A DNA stretch of 64,000 nt, taken from the NCBI RefSeq assembly GCF_010093815.1, contig NW_022985560.1:493501-557500 (forward strand), given 5' to 3'. Position 1 is the stretch's first letter. Every line of letters starts with the position of its first letter. Position numbers and translations under genes: made by a program. This document shows positions 12,188-23,064 of this stretch, one piece after another. The notes beneath the pieces are model-generated. The model did not search any database. It saw nothing but the letters and a program-made list of their open reading frames with translations, and was not told the origin of the DNA. The stretch comes from Pseudovirgaria hyperparasitica. Lineage: Eukaryota > Ascomycota > Dothideomycetes > Acrospermales > Acrospermaceae.

Positions 12188-13470
12188 TCATAGAATCGTT
12201 TTCAGTTGTGTCTTCTGATTAGCCGTCAGGTTGGTTGGAAACTTAATGTTGACACCAACGACAAAGTCGCCTCTTTCGGTGGGTTTCTTGCTTTTCGGCA
12301 TGCCGAGATTAGGGAACCGTTCCTTCCACGTCGGCGGCGTCGGTCCACCCGATGCGACCTTTACTTGCTTGCCGTCAATGGTTTGTACAGTACGACTCCA
12401 GCCGGTCAGCGCCTCTTTGAGGTCGAGCTCTACGTTATGGGTGATATCGTCTCCGTCTCGGTGGAACAGGGGGTGAGGTTTCTGCAAAATGTCAGTACAG
12501 GTCCATCGTAATGTTCGTAGCTATCACTTACTTCCTTGACTATGAAGTGCAAATCCTGGGTACCGCCTTCAACCTGATCGCCAACATCGGAGAATTTGAT
12601 CTTTGAACCGGCTTTCAAGCCCTTCTTGATCGGTACCTCTAGAATTCTGTCTTGCAGACTCTGCTTCTGTGTTTGCGGGTCGAATGTCTTTCGCTTGATC
12701 TTCATCTTCTTTGTGGTGCCGTTGAACAGGTCTTCTAGATTAACTGGAAGTTCCCTTTCCACTACAGTAACCTCAGGGGTAGGAGCGCGGCGCCCAGCAC
12801 CGTCGAACCGACTGCTCGTAGTTCGGCCCTTCATGCCTGGTATACCTCCCATCCCACCAAAGCCTCCAAAATCGTCCTCATCTCCCATGCCTCCTTGACC
12901 TCTGAGAAACTCCGAGAATATGCTCTCTGGATTGCTGAAATGGAAGCCCCCTGCACCTCCGCCAGTGGAAAAGTGGAATGTTCGAGTACCACCGCCTCCT
13001 CCCATGCCTCCAAATCCAGGAAAGCCTCCTGAACCATCGAATGGCATACCACCGGCTCCACCATCCTCTGGCGCCGCCTGTCCACCCCGTAGTAAGAACT
13101 CGAGGCCGAATTGGTCGTATGTCTTGCGCTTCTCGGGGTCAGAAAGGATCTCGTAGGCCTGCGATACCTCTGCGGAAGGACCATTAGCGTCGAGCGTTTC
13201 TTGAGATCATTATGATGAGCCTACCTTTGAACTTTTCGTTGGCTTGTGGGTTGTCTTTGTTCTTATCAGGATGCCATTTCAGCGCTGCTTTCCTGTATGC
13301 CTTTTTGATTTCTTCTTGTGTCGCGCTAGGTTGGATGCCTGTGGTATTGAGGGATCAGCTAAGTAATGTACAGATTCGAAGTCAAGATTGTCATCCTGAA
13401 GCGCTAGTTAGAGTATTGGAGGTGACTGTTACTTACCTAGTTGATCGTAGAGCTTTGTCTCTTTCACCAT
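12188..13470 (-). CDS. SIS1: Type II (class B) Hsp40 co-chaperone, Sis1/DNAJB1 family; complement(join(12188..12481,12532..13169,13225..13338,13437..13470))
   Basis: Sis1 delivers misfolded clients to cytosolic and nuclear Hsp70, stimulates its ATPase and helps in disaggregation and prion propagation. Four exons in phase give 359 residues, close to the yeast length (352). The J domain covers residues about 4-70, with [20 protein letters not shown], the HPD tripeptide at residues 34-36 (KWHPDKNK) and [19 protein letters not shown] Gly/Phe/Met-rich region follows (about 75-165). The C-terminal substrate-binding domains then start at [21 protein letters not shown] and include [18 protein letters not shown] and [16 protein letters not shown]. 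No Cys-rich zinc finger is present, which separates it from Ydj1-type proteins. The start ATG (13468-13470) is followed by a 34-nt first exon and a 98-nt intron. Confidence 0.93.
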
Positions 13471-14118
13471 GTTTACGTATTGCGGTGGAGGGAAGCGACC
13501 AGAATCGTATGTGGCGATGACTATAAAAGTGCGTTCGAAGTAGGTTGCAACGTACGAAGCGAGAGGTGAAAAAGGGAATACAAGGCAAGAACGAAATATG
13601 TTGACGTCCTGGTCAGCCGACGCAGCCTCACCGGCGAGAACACCCCACAACGTTCCGACTCCATCGTGCGGGCAGTCCCGCTGCAAACGTCACGCTATCG
13701 AACTTTCTGGAAGGTTCGATGTGACCATCACTGATAAACATTGTGCAACAATATCAATCAAGCTTCAGGTCTTAAAGGAGGCATAGTTCTATCAATTAAG
13801 ACTTGAGGCGCTTCAAAGGATACTAAGTGGGAGCAGAATTATTGTTAATTGCTTGGTACAAAGTGACATACAATGCCAAGATACCCGAACGCCTAAGGCT
13901 TCAACATTTCCTATTGTATTCTAAATCCTTACTGGTTCCATGGGTGTGACAATGTGTGGTATTCGATCAGTTATTTACGCCTTTGTACTCCGCCAGGACT
14001 CCGCCATGATAGCTTTTCCGCATGACATGGTAATGTACACATATAAGCCTACCATTAGCTATGAAAACGCCGATCCCTACAAGCTCAGGAAAAGACAGAC
14101 TCGACAAGCTGAAACACT
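13471..14118. other. Intergenic region between SIS1 (start) and CBF5 (end)
   Basis: About 650 bp. The left 200 bp is probably the SIS1 promoter. It carries several GAA/TTC triplets around 13530-13560 (gcgttcgaagtaggttgcaa region) that could be imperfect heat-shock elements, but the spacing was not convincing. The rest is moderately AT-rich with no gene seen. Confidence 0.35.
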
Positions 14119-15730
14119 TCAATCGCTATCGCTGTCTCCTCCTTTGGACTTCCGTTTCGCTTTTTTCTCTTTCTTTTCAGCTTTCTTGCGTTTCCGCTCA
14201 GCTTTCTCCTCAGGGGTCTCGTCCTCGTGTTTCCTTTTTTTCTTCGTGTCGCCGTTGACGTCGGCTGGTGAGGCTGCTTCGGCCTCATTGCCCGTTGGTG
14301 GTACGGGTGCGGCCGCCAAACCGTCTGCCTTCGAGGTGGTCTCAGCCGTAGGGACGTCCTCGATACGTTCTTGCTGAGCATTGCCTCCAAGGTCGGTGTA
14401 CTCTGCCTTCCACTTGGCCGGAGTATTTTCGTTGAGCCGCCCGTACTTGTCAAGTTTGCCATCAGCCTTGAGCTTCTTTTTCTCTGTGGCCACTGGTCCC
14501 ATTCCCCATCTCTTTGGGTACAGGTCCCTTTCCATGATGACGCGCTTGATTTTCGCCACAACACCGTGGTCACAAGATGACATTTCGACCGCCGACATTT
14601 GTGCAATAGCAATGGCGATAGCCTCGCCCTTGGTAGTCATCAAGACAACTTCTTCGTGTTGGTCAATGCCACTCTCTGAGATAAATGTCAGCAAAATTGC
14701 GAAGCGCAAGCAATCGGAAAAGGTTCTTACCATAACGGAGGAGACCTGGTATCATGAGCTTCGCACCATAGCAAATAGCATTCACCGTGCTGTCCTTGAC
14801 GACGATTCGCTTGTATGTCGTAAGAAGGCTCTCCAGTGGCTTGATGACAGTGCGAAGGTACGATTCGTCGCGATTGTTGTCGTACATCCATTGGGCATCG
14901 AGAACATCATGTAGAGTGACCATGTCCTTCTCCTCGTCCATTGCACCACTCCTTACTCTTCTCAGCTCTTGCATATGTGCACCAACGCCTAGCAGGAGAC
15001 CAAGATGCACACACAAGGTACGAATGTAGGTTCCAGCCTCGCAGCTGACCCAGAAGACCGCCAAGTGCCGATCGTTGTCGAATTCATAGAGCTTGCTCTC
15101 GTGGATAGTACGAATCCTCAGTTGGCGCTTTACAGCAGAGATGAGAGGTGGTCGTTGGAACAGGGCTCCAGTCAAGGTTTCCAGTGCTCGAGCAAATTGA
15201 GCCTCACCACCAGGGAGTTTATCATGGAGGCGAATCACGCACACGTACTCTTTTCCTGCTCCCTGTTGCGATTTCACAAGGCGGGTGGCGCGGTCAATGC
15301 AGACGATGAGGCAGCCAGTGACTTTGGGGTCGAGGGTGCCACTGTGACCAGTTTTTTCGACCCTGCGTACGATGAGTAGGAACACAGAGCATGCGCTGAA
15401 GAATCATACCTGAGCATCCGCTTGAGCCATGCCACGACTTCATGACTGGAAGGATTGGACGGCTTGTCGAGATTAATCACGCCAGAGCTGATGTACTGCT
15501 TAAGATCGCGCTTGTGAGGGGCACATCCCATGGGTATCGGCATAAAATGAGAGGTGCGAACGAGGACTGTCAACTGTTAGCTTTTTGCGAGCTCCATGGA
15601 GGAATCGCGAGCTCAGCATACGGTTGCTATAATTTTTCAGAAGGAGAGGCCAGTCGCTCGTGTCAGGAGCAGGGGCACTGGCCGCTGGCTTGATAGTATA
15701 GTCCTTTTCATCCTTCTTGACGAGCGCCAT
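14119..15730 (-). CDS. CBF5: H/ACA snoRNP pseudouridine synthase, dyskerin/Cbf5; complement(join(14119..14675,14731..15362,15410..15566,15622..15730))
   Basis: Cbf5 is the catalytic subunit of H/ACA ribonucleoproteins and turns uridine to pseudouridine in rRNA and snRNA in the nucleolus. Four exons give 484 residues, almost the yeast length (483). Recognisable blocks are [57 protein letters not shown] with the catalytic Asp near residue 100, [35 protein letters not shown], and a PUA domain from about residue 300 ([20 protein letters not shown], then [20 protein letters not shown]). The tail is the usual Lys/Glu-rich nucleolar tract ([20 protein letters not shown]). In the first intron two AGs lie seven bases apart. 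The second (15567-15568) was chosen because it keeps the frame and yields SNLLVRTSHF. Confidence 0.95.
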
Positions 15731-16555
15731 CTTGAAAGATTGGCTAATCACGAAGATGTTTGGCGTAGTCGTTGGAACTCTGCTGTGATCAAGCTTGTAT
15801 TCTGTGTGGACGACTTTTTCTCTGCATACCACTAACGGATTAGTGTACAGCTGAGCTGCCGCGGTTTAGCCTGTTGAGGCACGAGCCACAATTACAGTGA
15901 TCGCTGCCAAGATGCGAGGGAGGTACTGGATTTCTCGAAGAAGCATCACCACAACCGATACCATTATCACCACCAATACCACCAGCAAGCGAGCAAATCA
16001 TGCTACATGCACATACAGTCATCGTTCCGCACATAGTGTCAGCATTTTTGCTTTACCACTACGATGATACGTAGAATGCATGTGTGAAACCACTGGCGAG
16101 AAGGCCGCCGCATGGAATAACGAAGGACAAGCCCGGAGGGCAGAAAGAGAAGGCTACAGGGCAACCTATCTGGGCTCCCAGAGGCGTTGAGGCTCGTCAA
16201 GGACCACTCTGTCATTCCGGCATAAGCAGTTGATCCCCTTTAGTACATAATTACATACTGTATTGCAGACTGCAAGCCCCCTGCGTGCCAAATCCAACCG
16301 TTGACGTGATCCCGATGATCCCAAGCGTCCGCCTCACTTTTATGCCTTGACCAGCCCACTGCCTCACCCGGACCCGGGTCGCCCCCAATAGCTCGCAATG
16401 TTGGCCCGCCACAGGACCACAGATATGGCATATAGAGCGGCTCAAGTCCTCCCTCCTCCTAGTCGTACGTCTTCCTCACTCTCCTCTCACCAACAACAGT
16501 GTCTCATGTCCTTGGCGTTTGTATGCTCCTGACGTCTGCCTACTCCAGAGCAGAT
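15731..16555. promoter_or_regulatory. Divergent intergenic region between CBF5 and the ankyrin-like gene
   Basis: About 825 bp separating two divergent genes. It contains short CA- and CACC-rich stretches (15950-15985, caccacaaccgataccatta region) and CT-rich runs just before the plus-strand start (cctccctcctcctagtcgta, 16449-16468). No open frame here is convincing. Confidence 0.35.
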
Positions 16556-17731
16556 ATGAATTGTAGCAATATGATATCCGTGCACGACTTCAGTATCGCC
16601 GAGCTATGGAAGCAGTTCTACTGGGTCTGCCAATACGGCGACCTCGACGATGCCTTCCGATTGGCACCAGCTATACGGTATCATCCTGACTTAACGGATG
16701 AATACCAAGACAAGTTCGACGAATATCTCGCAGGAATATTAGTCGACTCAATACGACACTGCTCTCTTGCCTGGGTGCGCTTCAGCCTAGATGAAGGCTC
16801 CCCTCTCACGCCTTTCGCCATTCACCAAGCTATCTTTCATCCAATGCCTGATCAAGAACGTCTGTTGTTATTTGACACGTTCTTTGAAAGGGGATGGAGC
16901 GTCGATTCCATCGATCACAACGGCGCACCCTTCATCCAGTAAGGATCACAATCTCTTTGAGTATCGCGTGTACTTGTACCATGTTTCCTACATTTGTAGG
17001 ATACTCTCTTTTGTTACATGCTTGAGCAAGACTAGGTCTTCTCCTTTTCACTTTCAAACCAAAACTAAGCAGCATTTCCACGCAGCTCAGTATCTCATTC
17101 CCCATTACTGATCTCGTGGTTCATTTCCCACGACGCCAACCTCGACATGATAGATCCGCGCCGCAACAGCTCGGCACTTGATGCTGCTGCATTATATGGT
17201 CCGCTGCAAAGCATACAACTCCTTCTCTCCGCCAACGCACACTTCAGCAATGGCTCAGCCTTGCAGCTTGCCATTTCCAGACCAGAAGATGACTCGGTTA
17301 TCATTCCCATTCTGGAACTACTCCTCGATCAACGAATCTGCATTAGCGATGTCGACCCGGAGCTCGACACCGCTCTCCATGCCTCGGTGTGGCGAGGTAG
17401 TCTCCCTCGAGCAAAGCTTCTACTCGAACGTGGCGCGAACCCCTATCAACCGGGGATAACTCGACCGCCCGCTATTCACTATGCGCGTGTGCTCGGGGAC
17501 CTTGCAATGGAGCACTTCCTATCGTCCTGGTCAACGACGCCCCCACAAGAACGACGGAACAGCTGGATTGTGGTCGATAATGAAGTTGTTCATGGAACAG
17601 ATGACTGGGAGAGAGTTAATGAATGTCTAGCTGAGATGACTATCGCCGAAGACACTCTGGTCGAGCACTGGGAGGGTTCAGCGCCTGATCATACAGGAAC
17701 GCAGCGATATCAACCTGTTGCAGCGGCATAA
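16556..17731 (+). CDS. Ankyrin-repeat-like protein; join(16556..16938,17086..17731)
   Basis: Two exons separated by a 147-nt intron (donor GTAAGG, acceptor CCACGCAG) give 342 residues. The first exon has polar and aromatic content without a clear motif. The second carries ankyrin-type units: LLISWFISHDANLDMID, SALDAAALYGPLQSIQLLLS, ALQLAISRP, IPILELLLD, TALHASVWRGSLPRAKLLLE and RGANPYQPG. The TALHxAxxxGxxxxxKLLLExGANPxxPG unit is the clearest match. Ankyrin repeats bind proteins, and the partner is unknown. Fungal genes of this kind are numerous and variable. The start could also be ATG at 16571 (MISVHDFS). The longer frame upstream of 16556 starts with GTG and is not a credible start. Confidence 0.7.
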
Positions 17732-18462
17732 CGCTGTATGAAGAGGTCGGCAGGCTCCTCACAACTTTACATTCAAAACATTGATATCCACTTATCATTT
17801 TCCCGGGTTGGCGTACTAGGGTCCTGGATTCCATGGATAGGGGCGTAAAATTTCAAACAAGTACAAGGCGCAGATGGCTCCCGGGTATTACATGCATTGC
17901 GTGGCATGCCAACTTTCTTCAAGACTCTCTGTAAATCTTACTTGATTGAACGTCTCCATTTAGCCGGGCTAGGTATAACCTTGTATTTGTCCTTTCAATT
18001 CTTTTTATAAGGCGAGCAATCAGAGTGTTACGATCCTCACCCCAGGCAGCTATGTATATAGATCGACCAATAGAAATTTTAAGGTTTTGCTGATCGTGTT
18101 GATCGTCCATGCGTGATCGAGGCAGTGTACATTACGAGTCAATTATCAGCACTGATACCTTTTCATCCTAAGGAGTATATTTGTTGGTAGTCACTGTCAT
18201 ATTAAGAGAGGATCCAGGTTACTGCTTGGTAATAGTAAAGAGCCTACAATTATAGATCTTTAGTCATAGCTCTAGAAAATGTACACTTAAAGACGGTGCT
18301 AAGTACAGCAATTCAACGCTCTATATAGGCGACGTTCCTTGTAGAATTATCAGTGTATAAGAGAAGTATTAGTACCAAAATCATTAATCATATTAATCAC
18401 ACAGGGTTGTTCGTTTAATATAGATAGATAGCCTTATAATATAACTATAGTAGGAGGATCTA
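17732..18462. other. AT-rich intergenic region
   Basis: From about 17900 the DNA becomes rich in TA dinucleotides (for example ttatagatctttagtcatag near 18253). Open frames vanish. It looks like an old repeat degraded by C-to-T mutation, but no element can be identified. Confidence 0.4.
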
Positions 18463-19476
18463 CTAGGAAGTTTTTTTAACTAATTTACCAACGTAAGCCT
18501 CTCTTGGACTAGAACTTAGTTCATACCCCATCTCAAATAATAGTGCGAGTATACCGAAATAAGCATAGCTTTCCGCATTTATGAGCGCAGCGCTCGTAGG
18601 TAACTGTTGACAAGCAGTCCACCCTGTCCCGTACTTTTCGTCCCCTATTTCGGTATACAGCACATGCATGAGCTCATGAAGTAATGTAAGGCTAAGAAAC
18701 GAAACCAATTTGTCTGCTTCGAAGACCTGGAGATTTAGCACCCTATGCGGATCGTTTTTGGTGGCCTCTTGTACGTAGTGCTCCATAGTTCTGAATCCAC
18801 TTTTCAGCACTGCATCACATAGCGTGAGAGTGTTCCGGCTTTCAGGTATCGTGTCTGCGGTACTGGGGGCTTGATCTCGATACATTATCGCGCCCACACT
18901 CGTAGAATATTCTGGGTCCATGCAGCCTGGGAAGTCATTCGTGACCATCCCGCTCTCAGCGTCTTCGAACGTGACCATTCCCCTTACTCTTGTTGGGCTA
19001 TACATCAATAGTCTTTCAATGATCTCTTCATCTTTTTTGGTATGTAAAGATGGAAACTGACGACGCCAAGATTTTATCATTTCCTGGAGTGGGGATTGTC
19101 CGCTCTCTTGGTCAAGTTTGATCTTCCACCGCTTATCGTTGTCGCAGTAGAATAGCGCCTCTGCGTCGAAGAATTGAGGCGAAGGTCTCATTTCCGTTAC
19201 ACTACGCATAACAGATGCCACCCTCCGGGCGGTACTTTCATACGCAGAGGGATCCCTAGGATCAAACATACGACGGAAGGCACGATCGATGCCAGGGGGA
19301 CTATCTTTTAGCTCTAAATAACGATGAGCTAGTCTAGCACTTCTTATCACCTCGTCCATCACATCCTTAACACCTGGAAAATCTGAATATTTATCGCATG
19401 ACTCGTGCCAAGCGTATGTCCGGGCCGAGGAAAGAGTTAATAAACTTAGTAATAACACTAGGAGTAGCATTACCAT
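18463..19476 (-). CDS. Secreted aspzincin-type (M35-like) zinc metalloprotease
   Basis: Intronless, 337 residues. The N-terminus is a clear signal peptide (MVMLLLVLLLSLLTLSSARTYA), so secretion is predicted. Zinc-binding HELMH lies at residues about 267-271 in LHELMHVLYTEIGDEKYG. Eight residues after the second His is an Asp in GDEKYG, which matches the aspzincin signature (HExxH plus an Asp in GTxDxxYG) of deuterolysin and peptidyl-Lys metalloendopeptidase. Downstream INAESYAYFGILALLFE matches the NADSYALFA block that follows in such enzymes. Relatives act on proteins outside the cell, in nutrition or host contact. The substrate here is unknown. The gene stands alone between AT-rich, apparently decayed tracts on both sides, a setting common for fast-evolving secreted proteins of fungi. 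An earlier Met gives the start at 19474-19476. MLLL two codons on is an alternative. Confidence 0.82.
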   Translation of the reverse strand: MVMLLLVLLLSLLTLSSARTYAWHESCDKYSDFPGVKDVMDEVIRSARLAHRYLELKDSPPGIDRAFRRMFDPRDPSAYESTARRVASVMRSVTEMRPSPQFFDAEALFYCDNDKRWKIKLDQESGQSPLQEMIKSWRRQFPSLHTKKDEEIIERLLMYSPTRVRGMVTFEDAESGMVTNDFPGCMDPEYSTSVGAIMYRDQAPSTADTIPESRNTLTLCDAVLKSGFRTMEHYVQEATKNDPHRVLNLQVFEADKLVSFLSLTLLHELMHVLYTEIGDEKYGTGWTACQQLPTSAALINAESYAYFGILALLFEMGYELSSSPREAYVGKLVKKTS

Positions 19477-19944
19477 ATTTGATAATCAAGAGTCCAAATA
19501 AGAGGATGTGAGGGAAATAAAGAGTTATAGTGAGTAATAGTTATAGCAAAACAGCTCTTACATTATGCAGAGTTCTTAGTATTTATTATAGCATGATATA
19601 ATATAGGTAGCGCGTCATTTTTGAAGACCCAAACCTAGTCTATCTCTTTCTACTAACCGGTATATAAAGCGATAATTTGCTCAAGATATAAATAGTAACG
19701 TCCTTAGTCCTGGTATATTAGAATTAAGTCCTAGAAGAGGTTCAACTTACGGCCATACCATTCCACTAACAATGGTAATGCCTCACGGCTTAATACCGCA
19801 CGATTTATACCTAATAAAGAATCATCTCTAGCTCGTAGTAGATAATTTGGTATATAATATATTTCATATGCTTAAAATACTTCTAGTATAGTGATGTGAT
19901 AAATGACTTCTTAACACCGCTCTCACGTAGTATCCTTATATATA

Positions 19945-20008
19945 TCTCTATCTCTTTCTTCTCTTATCTCTTACTTCTCTTATCTCTTACTTCTCTTATC
20001 TTTTCTAA
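19945..20008. repeat. CT-rich short tandem repeat
   Basis: A pyrimidine tract in which a unit close to tctcttacttctctta repeats about three times with small differences. It lies next to the LINE-like relic in AT-rich DNA. No function is implied. Confidence 0.7.
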
Positions 20009-20241
20009 CTATATATATAGACTCTGTCTATAGCTACATACAAAATATTAGTAACGTATAAGGACTTGATACTCAGAAACGCAGAATCTACGGGACACGC
20101 TAATAAAATAAGTCTCATCTTAATAACTAATAGGAATACTTCTATATTAAGTATAAGTAGCGCGGCTTTAATATCTATTGAGGGAGTACAGCCGTAAGGA
20201 TTCCTCTTAGGTGTGGTAGATACAGCAATGACCGAGTGCAA
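20005..20241 (-). mobile_element. Probable degraded fragment of a Tad-like LINE retrotransposon
   Basis: A 78-codon minus-strand frame in otherwise frame-poor DNA reads GCTPSIDIKAALLILNIEVF, LLVIKMRLILLACPVDSAFL and SIKSLY. This resembles the stretch after the reverse transcriptase of fungal non-LTR elements, where a KTTPxxALxxExxLLPIRLRL pattern is followed by a short helix and SPLY. Surrounding sequence is very rich in TA and lacks open frames, as expected after repeat-induced point mutation. The match is by eye and only one short block is visible, so the element class is tentative. Confidence 0.4.
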
Positions 20242-21699
20242 GGACCACCAAGTTGATAACCACTATGAGGTGTGACATTTCGCAACGCGGCTGATTGAAG
20301 CTGTGTGCGGTATTTTTCATTCGTACCAGGTGGCGTTAGCGTCTGGAAATTCAGGTCTCTCAAAAGTTAAGGTTTGAAGTCATAGTGATCCAGGGTTTCA
20401 ATACATACTCTGCACGTTCAAATTTGAGAACTCTACATTGCTAAGTGGTATGGTATGACCAGGTGGTAAGGTAGTATAGACCCTCAGCTACAAAGCTATA
20501 GACTTTGAATCAGGATGCTGTAATAGACACATTGAATAACTGCGGAATGAATCGTCGGGACATTTATCATCTTGGATCTAATTATAGAAAAGCATGGATC
20601 CGTGTGCGGATAGGATTTGACCACGCGGACGAGACGGCACAGAACTGAGTGAATACATAGTGATAGCGAGCAATTTATTTCTCAGCCAAACGGCCTCATT
20701 TGCACGTTCTACAAACGGACCAATCAAAGCAACTTCTCCTCTTATGCTCTATTATTCTTTCTTGGACTATAGACCGCGAAAGAACCGGCGACGAGTGACC
20801 ACTTGCTTTTGTCTAGTTGCACAGCAGGGGGGGGGGTGCATTGAGCCCATGTATTCTACGTAGGAAACGTCGTGGGAATGTATGTGTACCAGTGAGGAGT
20901 GAGTGAACCGCATTTGCGTTGGAATTCCTTTGCGTGGCACACGTGTTCGTGTTTGTATGAACGCGACGCACACGCATGGACATGTAGGAAGCGTCCGCAC
21001 CCCAGTTAGATACTAGATTTCGGGCGACGAATCACAACACAGACGCCTCACTCTTCGTCGAGTGGCTGAGCGATCCATGGTGACTGAGCGGGCGTCCGTG
21101 CGGTTGACTTACCTGTGCAGTACTCGGGACTGGGATTATTAGTAGTGGACTTGAAGTGGATCAAACAGGAAGTCCACTGGGAGTAATTAGTAATCATGAA
21201 AGCGCACAATAAGGAATTAAGCCGAGCAACCTGACTCGAATAAATGTGGACACCAGTAATCCAGTAGCGAGTTATTATTTATGCTAGGCACAGGGAATGT
21301 CGCGCGGACAGTGAGAACGGGATTCATGCATCCCGGTTCATTAATTAGACTGTGAGATAACGTGTGGCATAAGACCAGTATAGATCATCAACACTCTCCC
21401 GGCTTGTTTCTGATTACCGCCCTGCGTGTGGCGTGCTTCCTTCGCTGAGGGGCGTCCCAATCAATGCTTCATGTAAGGTTTATAGGTTAATGCATGAAGG
21501 ATGTTGTGATGACAGAAGTCAGCCTGGCGAGTACAAAGGCACGCTTTATCTCGTGCCGTGATGATATATCATCTCAACATGAAAGTAAAATACTGGTGAC
21601 GAAGGCCTGTCAATATTGACCAAGCGAAGATGCCGACGGAAAGAGGATGGCGAGGAAGCATCAAAATATTTACGAGCGCGCGTGTTGTGGGGCGACGAC

Positions 21700-23064
21700 T
21701 TACAGTCGTGGTCTAGGCTCATGTGTCGAATCATCCCCATCGTCCTGCGCTTCCAAATCAGGATCGATATCAAACATCAAAGACCCTCTGGTAATGTAAA
21801 TGTTATCCAGAGTTTGCATCTGCGGACAATCTGTAACCCTGGTTGACGTGGTGAGAGAACGTTGGAATAAAGATATATTCGTCCTATTTTACGTTAGCTT
21901 GACACGCGGCAGGGATAACAGGGCGATACATACGCAGACGCCTCAGTGCTCGCGCTTCCTTTACGGGCCCTCCAGCTTGTCCAGAACTTCGCTTTACTTC
22001 CCACACTACTGATCGTGACTCGTGATGGATTCGATGTGATGCTCGAGTGTTGTTGGAGCAGGCTTGGGAAGAGTTTTCCGAGCCCGAGTAGGATCAGCCA
22101 GCCACGGTATCTGGTGATTGCTTCTGCACCAGTGCCGAAAAACAGGAATGCAAGTAGACCAGCGACGACGCGAACCCATATTGTAGGATCAATAACGCCG
22201 TCCATGGGAACCAAGATGATGGTGCTGCTCCAATGGTCGTGAATCACTGACCATGAATAAGGCTCAAGTTGGACCATTGCGAGGTTTGCGGACAAGCTGT
22301 AGAGCTGCAGTGGTAATGTGATAGTGAGAAGAACCTGTGTCATGGCAAAGAGGCGGATGAAGCGAGCCTTGGTGGTCCTCGAACGCTCAAGGAGTGCTGA
22401 AAATTGTCGTCGATACCTATACATGCGATACATGACCGTCACTGGCGATATGTCAGCGCGTGATACAGACGAGGGCGAGGGAGTACGTACGGGCATAGAA
22501 TGAGGCTACAGACGTGATAAGCACCGGCACAAGCCAGATGAGCACCAACGTCACCCAATTGTAGCTGATTGGGACTGTGCAGCCGCTCACCGTCAATATA
22601 ACATAGCGTGCCGGCTGATCGATCGCTAAGTGCAATATTGACAATGCCGCTGGGAGTCCAAAACATAGTGTTAGGTCAAGTGTCGTCTTTTTGATCCTAT
22701 CGTGTCGAGACTGATTGATGACTGCGCGGTCTGTATCCATGACCTTTGCAAGACCTTGCATGATACAGACCAATGAGCCCGAGAGAGCATAATCGGCCGC
22801 TAGAAGAAGTCGGACCTGGATGTCGCAAAGACCTTGACCATCCCACCAAGTGCTTGTATCGTCAGTCGGCCATATCAGCGCATTAGTGACTGTGACGAGG
22901 TTGAGGATGATGAGCCATAGCAATAGACTGAACAGGGCAATATTCCTGTTCTTGAAATGCCAAATGAGAGGCGGAATGTCCACGACGACAACGATTGCGG
23001 CCAGCGCAACGAGCACGACTCTTGTGGGGGACATGCTGTGGGAAGGTTGAGAATTCGCAGACAT
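21700..23064 (-). CDS. STE3: STE3-type pheromone receptor (G-protein coupled, a-factor-like ligand); complement(join(21700..21883,21934..22441,22491..23064))
   Basis: Receptor for the lipopeptide mating pheromone, expected in the plasma membrane and signalling through a heterotrimeric G protein to the mating MAP kinase cascade. Three exons give 421 residues with about seven hydrophobic helices in the first 300. Diagnostic segments are LLLWLIILNLVTVTNALIWP, TWWDGQGLCDIQVRLLLA, LVCIMQGLAKVMDTDRA, LTLCFGLPAALSILHLA, VPISYNWVTLVLIWLVP and TVMYRMYRYRRQFSALLE; the W-GxGLCDIxVR block is characteristic of STE3. The start ATG (23062-23064) gives MSANSQPSHS. The C-terminal tail is acidic (DIDPDLEAQDDGDD). 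The proposed TAA overlaps a perfect donor (GTAAGT), so a further exon at about 21545-21602 adding roughly 20 residues is possible. No mating-type gene is next to it. Confidence 0.88.

Larger units (their letters stand above)
19477..21699. other. AT-rich gap with decayed repeat DNA
   Basis: More than 2 kb without an intact gene. Bases about 19550-20200 are extremely TA-rich, with a CT-rich tandem tract and a LINE-like relic (both listed separately). Bases 20600-21690 are of more normal composition, with a 10-G run at 20827-20836, and show no gene. The right end is the 3' flank of the STE3 gene. Confidence 0.45.

Noticed and set aside
13520-13570. Possible heat-shock elements in the SIS1 promoter
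   Set aside because: GAA/TTC triplets are present but not in three consecutive alternating 5-bp units, so not reported as a site.
14381-14914. 177-codon plus-strand frame
   Set aside because: Overlaps CBF5 exons on the other strand; CBF5 is unambiguous.
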